Part shown: one piece after another, positions 36,819 to 45,200 of the stretch
How positions within the stretch are numbered: the first letter of the stretch is position 1
How the letters are laid out: each line of letters opens with the position of its first letter
DNA from: Membranipora membranacea
Taxonomy: Eukaryota > Bryozoa > Gymnolaemata > Cheilostomatida > Membraniporidae
NCBI GenBank assembly: GCA_914767715.1
Contig: OU612069.1
Location: 27,527,387-27,587,386 of the forward strand
Length of the DNA: 60,000 nucleotides
Reading direction: 5' to 3'
Notes under the pieces: generated by a model
Databases searched by the model: none
Told to the model about the DNA's origin: nothing
The model's input: the letters and a program-made list of their open reading frames with translations, nothing else
Translations under genes and position numbers: made by a program

Positions 36819-36929
36819 ATAATATAGTAAATCAAGACAGCAGGGTATAATACCAGCCAAATTATATTAGATCTGTTTTAATTTATGAGATAAAAATTAT
36901 CAAAACAAATACAGCCCTGTACTTAACCA

Positions 36930-37445
36930 CTTCTATCACTACATGACAAAAAAGAGGGCTGTTACTGCGGGATTGTACTAATTTCTGAGGGGACGACCAA
37001 GGCTAACGGCTACCACTATCAGCGATTGCTGCCATATTCGATGTGACTGATTACAGCATAAGCTAAAGCTTATCGACACATATACAGCCATGAAGCTAGC
37101 CACTTCTTATCACTACTTTGTAAAAAATATGAATATATACTGTTGAGTTATACTAATTGTTGTGGGCACGACAAAAATTAAAAACACTACCACTATCAGC
37201 GAGCATTGCAAAGTTAGATATGACTGGTTGCAGTATACATTAAACTTAATCAAATTAGTAGAGCAATGTAAGCTAACCACTTCTTACACTACTTAGCAAA
37301 AAAATATATATACTGAATTTTGCTGATGGGTCAAAGACTAGAAAACTACCACTATCGGTGATTGCTGCAAAATTTCCAAATGAGACACTATCAGCGATCG
37401 CTGAAAATTGGATATGACTGAACACAATAAGCCTGCTCAGTTTGG
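36930..37445. repeat. Three imperfect ~165-185 bp tandem units inside the THAP transposon
   Basis: Units recur as ACAGCC, CCACTTCTATCACTAC, ACTAATT, ACTACCACTATCAGCGATTG and GATGTGACTG-like blocks (ACCACTATC occurs near 37010, 37190 and 37347; a short fourth copy at 37388). A further part copy lies at 36475-36730. The last unit runs into the 3' end of the THAP reading frame. Confidence 0.7.
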
Positions 37446-38438
37446 AGCGCTTATTGTCAGTGTTTGCTGCGAGTTTGGTTGTTTCATGGTGTATTCTGAC
37501 CAGCGTATATCTCTTCACTATTAGACACTGTGGATAGTGTGGGAAGGATCGGAAAATTGTTGGGATAGCATCCTTTTTTAGCAAAGCTCTCCGACCCACA
37601 CCAGGAGGCCTTCTAAATGTATCTTGTTTCAAATGTTCGCTACAAAGAACAGCATATTTGGAGGGAGTCAAGTTCTTGCGTTTAACGGCCGAAACCCATA
37701 CCTTTAGTCTCTCCTCGTTATTTCTGGGGAAGGCGTGGAAGCTTAAATTAGGATTTCCTGCCGGGTTATTTCCACAGCCGTAGGCAGCATACCAGTTCCT
37801 AGATGACTTTTTCTAAAAGCATCACAAATGATAACATATAATAAACAGAAATTGTAAAATCAATTTCATAGCAGTGTCAGCATGGGCAAGCAAGATTTGC
37901 GAGATCACCGATTAAGTCTACTCACACTTTTTGACTGCTGTGCCAGTTCTGAGTTAGATATTTCGGGAGTAAATCAGAATTGTCATCTCAAATAGTGTCC
38001 CTCCGACCCCCCCCCCCCCCGCCCCATCACTATCGTTCCACCTTTTTTCTCTAACATTCAAATTTTATCACAATTGATTATTATTTACTATGTCTTATAT
38101 ATAGCCTTAAATTTATGTGCATGTATAGAAGGATGTGGGTATTATTATGTGACAATATTTAATTGATTTCTATCTAAAAAAAATAAGGAAGCCTGTCCTC
38201 TTAGATGGATGGGACAAGCAGAAATTATGTCAGAAAATTCAATCCAATAGAGACCGAAATATGACAATGCATACATGAGAGCCACCACTGGGCTGTTTCT
38301 TACCTTCTCATCTTGTGAAGTGGTCGCAGCAGGATTTTCATCTTGTGAAGATGAGGCAGCAAGATTATCATCTTATCATCTTGTGAAGATGAGGCAGCCA
38401 GATTATAATCTTGTGAAGACAAGGTGGCAGGCTGTAGG
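37273..38438 (-). CDS. THAP zinc-finger protein of the transposon (two exons)
   Basis: Exon 1 (38438-38304) encodes repeats of the form SSQD-x-N-x-AA and ends at GAGAAG/GTAAGA, phase 0. Exon 2 (37812-37273) starts after GATGCTTTTAG in phase 0 and encodes a full THAP domain in its first ~85 residues: AAYGCGNN, NLSFHAFP, RLKVWVSAVKRKNLTPSKYA, VLCSEHL, DTF and DAIPTIF, with the invariant Trp and Pro. THAP domains bind the transposon ends or promoters. Two oddities: the first zinc ligand, a Cys two or three residues before AYGC in relatives, is read as Tyr here (TGT to TAT), and an 8-bp duplication (TATCATCT twice, 38366-38381) shifts the frame in exon 1. After the THAP domain the frame runs into tandem-repeat sequence and stops at 37273; no catalytic domain follows. 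Probably inactive, or a DNA-binding remnant. Confidence 0.7.
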
Positions 38439-39346
38439 CTCATTTGAAAATAGTTTTGCTATAAACTGAGCGGCGTGGATATTATATCCAGAACTTCCAT
38501 GTTTGCCTTGTATCTCGCAACTGATGATAGTAAAATTGCAGCTGGGCTTACTTGTGAAGATGAGACAGCAGGCCGCAGGTTCACGTTATATAAATAAATA
38601 ATCTCAAGTATGAATATTCATACTTTGAAAATTCAAAGTATGAATATGAAAACCAGTAACCACTTTGTTTACATAGTATCTTTCATCTTCTGTTTCAGTA
38701 CAGGGCTGTATTTGTTTTGATAATTTGTATCTCATAAATTAAAACAGATCCAATATAATTTGGCTGGTATTATACCCTGCGTGCCTTGATCTACTATATT
38801 ATTTCATCGATGAGAGATGACCATAGACTTAATATATATATGTTAAGGGTAGATGGCTGTATTTGTTTCAATATTTATTGGCTAATGATTGTAACTTATC
38901 AGGTCTGTTCTCGCTTCGGATTCGCCTATGGAGTCAATTTTTTTCTCGTGCGGAAAGGTCTTTTACATAAACTCACAAATTTTCTCTGTGTTTAAATAAT
39001 TAGGGGCCGGACAAGGGCCGATATCATGCCCGGCGTCCCTCGATTTTTCACATTATTTCATTGAATGGTATATAGTAAACTATGGCTCACAGCACAAACT
39101 AATTACCTCATGTCGTGCTATTTAAGTGGGACACATTATGATCAGTGAAGCATAAGCATTGTCCTGTCTAGGTAGTATATTAAGTCTATGTTTCAGACTT
39201 TCAACATTGATGTTGACCCTTGGATCCCGACTATAAGGGTTTTGATGCTATCAACCTATTACTGGATGTGCATTAGAAATTAGGCAATACGCAATTTCAA
39301 ACTTAAAATATTTTTACTCATACTTGTGTATGTATCTGACCACTGT

Positions 39347-40537
39347 TTACCACTGCTTTTTTTTGCATTCAAACTGCTCATCTGTAAGTTCCAAGCACTT
39401 ATGACGGAACCAGTTGGTACACCTAGGACACAGAATCCATCTGTCACCATCTTTATCACTTGAATCATCTTTCTGACATATTCCGCAGTTCTCATTATTT
39501 GAATTGGTTTTTTTCTGTTTATTGTAGCAGCCCATACCTAAAGAAAAATATTATTAATATGAGAAAGGTTCTGGAGTACTAATGCTCAAACTTTAATTTT
39601 TTTAACGATTGACTTTTTATTTACGCATATTTATTTACCTCCACTCTCTGTGATTTTTTCTTCTCCCCATTTTCGTTGGTTGCCTTTCTGAATTCTCTTC
39701 CTGATGGATTGTCAAAAGTATCGATCACCATACTATAGATCTCTGAAATGAATAGAACAGAACATGAAAATCAGACTTATGTAGCTGATCTCCTTCTAAA
39801 GGCGTTGGTAATGCAAAATGTGTGGCGGTTTCGAACATAATTATCAAAAATACTTACCTCTCTTCTCGTGATTTGGTAGTTCACCATGCAGGGCAGAGAA
39901 CTTGGCTTCTAATTCTTTTGAAATGAGAAGTAGGTCTATAAAGAAATTTGAGCATGTTTACAAGAATAAACTATTGCAATCCGGCTATCTGAGTCCACAA
40001 ATACTTGGTGGGCACATTTTTTGGCCCAAGCTTGCAGATACTATGTAAGTAACCATTAGCATGTCATTTGTCAAAAAGTGTTCAGCTTAGAGTACTAATG
40101 GCAATGGACTGCGGTCAGGTTAGTTGTACAGGTTGCCATTTAACAAGAATTCTCGGAGGAGAGAAACCTAGAGCGTGCTGCAGAATTCTCCATTTTTTAA
40201 TTACCTTTCATAGCTTTTATTGAGTCAGCTCCGGTTGGTGAGAAGTTTGACCACCAGTACCTATCAACATCAGACATAAATTCGTAGAATTCTACAGTGG
40301 TGTGAGTGAGCCCAAATCTTTGATTTTGGTGGTGTTCGACCTCTCGGTTGCTTGGCTCATCAAATACTTCCTCCCTCCTCGCCATCAAATTTTGTTCCAC
40401 CCATTCCCTCATTGCAACCAGTGTGGACATATCTTCCACTCTTGACTTCTGCCTGATCTTCGATCTCAGTGTATCAAAACTACTATGTGGAGCACATAAC
40501 GTCCTATTGTGCGCTTGTGACATCAAACGAATCATAC
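39347..40537 (-). CDS. PHD-finger gene, four exons, minus strand
   Basis: Exons: 40537-40205 (MIRLMSQAHNRTLCAPHSSF at its start, DVDRYWWSNFSPTGADSIKA near its end), 39935-39858 (LLLISKELEAKFSALHGELP), 39742-39639 (IYSMVIDTFDNPSGREFRKA) and 39537-39347. Phases agree across the first three (1, 1). The last exon has a PHD finger: CGICQKDD, WILCPRC, NWFRHKCLEL, i.e. the Cys4-His-Cys part with the conserved Trp, ending in ECKKKQW and TAA. PHD fingers read histone H3 tails and are common in transposon proteins. The third exon leaves in phase 0 while the PHD frame needs an entering partial codon, so there is a frameshift, an unseen exon or a different donor. The eighth zinc ligand (a final Cys pair) is incomplete: only one Cys before the stop. 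The THAP transposon lies just downstream. The N-terminal exons are unrecognised. Confidence 0.55.
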
Positions 40538-41436
40538 CTCAGACTGGAATGAACGGAATTAAAGGAAATCACTAGAAGAGGCAGCAATAATAAAGAAATG
40601 CACTACTTGTTACCAATAAGGAAAAAAAATTTGAAATTTAGTTGCAATTAAAAATTTAATTAGTCGGTTTGAAAAAAAATGATATGGCAGGTCTGACACT
40701 TTTCCAGGCAGGTCTGAACTGGGTTTCCCAAAGATTTTGTTGTTGTTTTTACATTGCTATGGTAACACCCGAATGATTCTGCTACAATGCTAGCATCTTC
40801 ATGTGACACAATGTTTGCTGCAGAGCAGGCCAATAGTGTTTATATAGGGCTCTGATATAGTAGTCCCAAAGGGCTAATATGTCAAACACAGTGTTATAGT
40901 TACAAATATCCACAGATTATTTACATCAACAATTATTTAACAGACATCTTTCAGTGATGATAAATTGATGAATAGAGTGTCTTTGTTCATAGTTTGAAAG
41001 CTCTGGCAACCATCCTAGGCAAGATATGTTTGTATAACTGTAATAACCAGTTCATAATAATAATAGATGATTATAATACCATACAGTTACAAAACTATGA
41101 TCTGACTTTGATCTTTGTGAAACACAAACAATTACTTTGCTGGTTGGATGACTCAAAGATACCATATTGTTCTTATTTTGCCAACATCTAATTCTAGGGC
41201 TTGTGAAAATAGTTGTTATCCATTATGGATCACTGATAAATAATATGCAAGGTGAAATGGAACATATTTAACCTATTCTGTCAGGCAAGATTGCATTTTG
41301 GTCAAAATAAAATTAGCCCCCCAACAACAATCGTTTATTTATTTAGCACTATAGTGTAAAATTGTTTGGAATACAGATATATTTGTGGTTGATAGATTGC
41401 AAAGATGCCAAGGCATTTCTTATTCATAGGCTGATT

Positions 41437-42126
41437 ATGGCTAGGAGGTTCAACATCGCTGATTCAAGTTCAAGTGACAGTGAGGGTGATGATTATGCTC
41501 TGGGGCGGCTACAGCGGCTTGAAACAAATAATGATCGGCGAAACAAAGGCAATGTTTCTCGTGGATGGAGTGACGAACAACCAGCGCAACCTGGAGAGTT
41601 AGCCGCTGCGCAGGCGAGAAAGGAGGCAAGACAGAGATTGTATGAGCAGCGTATCACAGCTGTAGACTGGTGTCTCTGTAATGGTTGCTGTGTGTCAGTA
41701 AGGTTTGCCAAAAGTTCCTTCGATGTCAGCTGCTGCCAAGAGTCTGAAGAAATAAAGGCGATGTGTGCTGAGAACGTTTCATTTGCATATACAGGGCGAT
41801 ATCAATGCATAACTTTGCATCCATCATATTTCCATCAATGCCTGTATACAACAATGCTTGATAGAGTTGCCTTCTTGTATCAAAAAGCTGGACATCCTGG
41901 TATAAGGAACCGAAGACTTACCGATGCCAAAAGAAGGTATATTGCATACAGACAGTTTACAGTATGGATATACGGAAAATGTGGATACAAGCAGCAAAGA
42001 CATACCCCTCAGTGTGTCACCAAAAAGATTAGAACTGTTTTTCCATCAGGAAACTACGTTGGATTTGGGAAAGCTGCTGATAGCAACGAATCACAACAAG
42101 AGGCAGATGATGATGATCAACTGTAA
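41437..42126 (+). CDS. P2X7-like cysteine-rich domain protein, intact 230-residue ORF
   Basis: Starts at ATGGCTAGGAGG (chosen because the acidic SSSSDSEGDD after it is typical of these proteins) and ends with TAA. Residues about 1-75 are charged and disordered (SSDSEGDDYALGR, then Arg- and Gln-rich). From about residue 78 it matches the domain first known as the cytoplasmic C-terminal part of vertebrate P2X7 receptors: DWCLCNGCC, SCCQE, CITLHPSYF, CLYTTML, NRRLTDAKRRYIAYRQF, WIYGKCG, HTPQCVTKKIRTVFPSG and a final YVGF. All Cys and His positions that form its zinc-binding core appear present. There are no membrane segments, so it is not an ion channel but a stand-alone soluble domain, a form common in invertebrates and fish and often linked to mobile elements. 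It runs tail-to-tail with the transposase pseudogene, 80 bp away. It is the longest intact ORF in the window. Confidence 0.85.
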   Translation: MARRFNIADSSSSDSEGDDYALGRLQRLETNNDRRNKGNVSRGWSDEQPAQPGELAAAQARKEARQRLYEQRITAVDWCLCNGCCVSVRFAKSSFDVSCCQESEEIKAMCAENVSFAYTGRYQCITLHPSYFHQCLYTTMLDRVAFLYQKAGHPGIRNRRLTDAKRRYIAYRQFTVWIYGKCGYKQQRHTPQCVTKKIRTVFPSGNYVGFGKAADSNESQQEADDDDQL

Positions 42127-42206
42127 TCAAACATGGAACAATGACTAAAATTGCACATTCCAGGGCCACCAACCTGAGTAATGAATTATATGCGCCTTAG
42201 CAACAT

Positions 42207-45200
42207 TTACATGACAAGGAATCTGCTCCTTTCATGGTACGCTGCAAGAGCAGTGGAAGCATCTCCCTTGTCCAGTGTGTCAGTCATTGTAGTAGGTGCA
42301 TCAGGTAGTGTCGGTAACTGTGAAAAATCTTTAGTCGTCATCACTTGATGTAGCTGAAGTTGAAGACGTGATACATAGTCTGTAGAAAACATTAGTTTTG
42401 TCCATGAAAAATATGAGTGTACATCCATGATGATTATTATTGCCTCTATGTTGTGAATGTGGTAAAGATAAATAATAACTCATATTTGGATGTCAAATTT
42501 ATGATTGTAAACAAATTCTGTGCGTTTTTTGCTTGTGAAGTACCTAATATAAAATCTAAGCTCACTTGATGTAGATGGTTTGTAGACTTTAAACATTTTT
42601 GGCTTGCCACTTGATGTATCTCACTTCGAGTTTAGGGTTCCCCTGACTATCCAACCATAGCCTGCGATCGGCATTTTCATTATAATGTAGCCCAGCTAAT
42701 AAGTTTCTAAAATTGTGAATAAATTCATCATACTCAACATATTTTGCAGATATTACTATGAGACGGCCTAGCTTGTAATATCACCACTGTTTATAATATA
42801 TAAATTTTATCAGTTTTACTTGCTGATCAAGTCATAATTGACACATAAGACCATGCGTGAAACAAATATAGTAATGTATCAGGTGATTTTGCTACAAACA
42901 TTGATATCAAAGATATGATGTATAACAGGTAAAACAACATTATTTAAAAACAATTTTCTTGTGCATTTCTTGTAAGTCTTGTTCCCTTTATGTTTATGTA
43001 TGCCGATCAGATGATTGAGTATTCCTATTCGTTTCTCCTCAACGATCTCTCTGTATTTTGGGCCTGGTGGTGATGTTTGAGCGATGCCGTAAATTCTAAA
43101 TCAGTGGAAAATATCAACAATTGAGAGCTGCACACACACAAGCTCTGTAGCTGACATGGATTGACAAACTTCACGATATAATATGTCAGTATTGTTCAGT
43201 GATATCTTGGTGACTCACCTGTTGCATATTGATCTCACTCTCTGTTCTGTCAATTCATCATTTCCCTTAGCTATTTTCATCAGATGAGAAGGAAGGGCTA
43301 GAATATGAAAAAAGTTATGACAACTAAATGCATTTGAATTCAGTCAAAAACTTTGTTGTGCAGGACAATGATCATAGGCCTACAATTCTATGACCTGCTT
43401 ATTGTGAGATAAACCATATAACTTCCAATTCTTCGTATCCATAGAGAAAGGGACTATAAATAAGTAACAACGCCACCATAGCACCACCTTTAGAAATAGA
43501 AGAGGCTACTGTCTTAAAGCAGTTGAAATCGTTGAACTCGAGGAAAGGTCCAGGTCCTGATGGCCTCATCCCCAAAGTACTTTAGCTATGTGCCTATCAA
43601 CTGGCGCCTGTCATAACGAAACTGTTCAATTTATCTATTACGTCTAAGTCAACCCCTACTTCCTGGAAATCGGCCATTATCAAACCCTTACCCAAAGTTA
43701 AGAATCCCGATCAACTTAAACAATACAGACCAATAGCGCTCACCAGTTGCCTGTGCAAAATGATGGAGAGACTTGTTAAACATTACATTATTACTCATAC
43801 AGCTATGGACCACCTTCAGTTTGCTTATCGTGCAAACCGCTCAACTCAAGATGCCCTTTTATGCCTCACTGCTACCATCACAGATTTCATTGACAAGAAA
43901 GCTTCAAATTATGCCAGGTGTCTGTTCCTTGACTTTTCTTCTGCATTCAACACAATACATGTTCCAGACTTAATCTCGCAACTATCACATCTCGACTCCA
44001 ATGTCACTGAATGGATATACAGCTTCCTAACGAATCGCACCCAAAGAACAATAGTAGATGGCAATATCTCAAAACCCATCATAACCAACACTGGCACTCC
44101 CCAGGGTTGCTGTTTATCTCCACTATTGTTTTCAATATAATACCAATAGGATTACCTCAGACTTGAGCAATATCACTGTCATTAAATACGCAGACGACAC
44201 CTGTATAATTGGATGCATATCAAATCAATCAGATCTTAGTGCCTATCTTGATGAGATTAGTAGAATTTCAAAGCAATGTTGTGATTTAAACCTATTGTTA
44301 AATGCCTCCAAGACTCAAGAAATGATGTTTTCTACTCAGCTTGTTAGGCCCATTACTCCTACTCGTATCCTTAACGGCACGGAAGTTGATTTTTGTGACA
44401 AAGTAAAATACCTTGGTGTTACTGTTGACGATAAACTCCGCTATCATGATCATGTGCAATCCATAGTGACTACTGCATCTCAACGCATGTATATTGTGAA
44501 AAATTTTGTATACTATAGCTCAAAGCCCCTTTCTCATATGTTTTTCAAGATTTTTATTGTATCCCTCATCACTTACTGTCTCCCCATACTTTTTACAAGC
44601 ATCCATGCAAGCGACAAGAAGTCCTTACGCAAAATCTTTAAAGATGCCGCCAAGTTAGGGATTGAGCACCCCGATATAGATGCTCTGGTGGCCAACCAGA
44701 TCAAGACACTTGGACTATGGTACATACACGATTAAGAGCAATTTATCAATGACTTTCTAACTAAATGCCCCTCAGGTCGCTACCGCACCGTAAAATATCG
44801 GGGTACATGGGGTAGAGACAGCTTTTTAAGACATCTCATACATACACTTAATAATATACTATTCTAAAAAAAATTTTTATACAACAGAGATCTGATTTTT
44901 CCATGTTTTTCTTTCTTGTCAGTATTAACAACGTATTTTGTGACAAATTTTTGTCTATGATAGTAATAAATCCATCCATCCATCCAAGTAAATGTGAGCA
45001 AATTAATCATGCTCTCATTTGACCAAGTGCCAGCTATCATAGTAGTGGTTAATGTTTTTTCGGCTCCCTCCATGTACTTTCTTATTGATGCATGCCTGTC
45101 TGTCACTAGTGCCAGAATGGGGAGTTTGGACTTGACAGCATTCAGGCATCTCTTCAGGCCCTCCAACTCCATAGCATGGCTATTCATAGCTGCTGTCTCT

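Larger units (their letters stand above)
36154..39190 (-). mobile_element. 3,037-bp THAP-carrying DNA transposon with long TIRs and 8-bp target duplication
   Basis: The ends are CATAGACTTAATATACT at 36154 and its reverse complement ending at 39190. Inverted similarity continues inward for about 340 bp (36154-36490 against 38843-39190), resumes at 36763-36935 against 38690-38815, and includes long near-identical runs. Both flanks carry the perfect 8-mer TTTCAGAC (36146-36153 and 39191-39198). Inside are a THAP-domain gene on the minus strand and a ~170-bp tandem repeat array. An 8-bp duplication, a CA-starting terminus, ~3 kb length and a THAP domain together point to the P-element superfamily; hAT elements also make 8-bp duplications but usually start CAG. 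No RNase H-like transposase body was seen, so the copy is probably non-autonomous. Confidence 0.85.

Noticed and set aside
36154-39190. LTR retrotransposon
   Set aside because: The long terminal repeats are inverted, not direct, and there is no reverse transcriptase inside.
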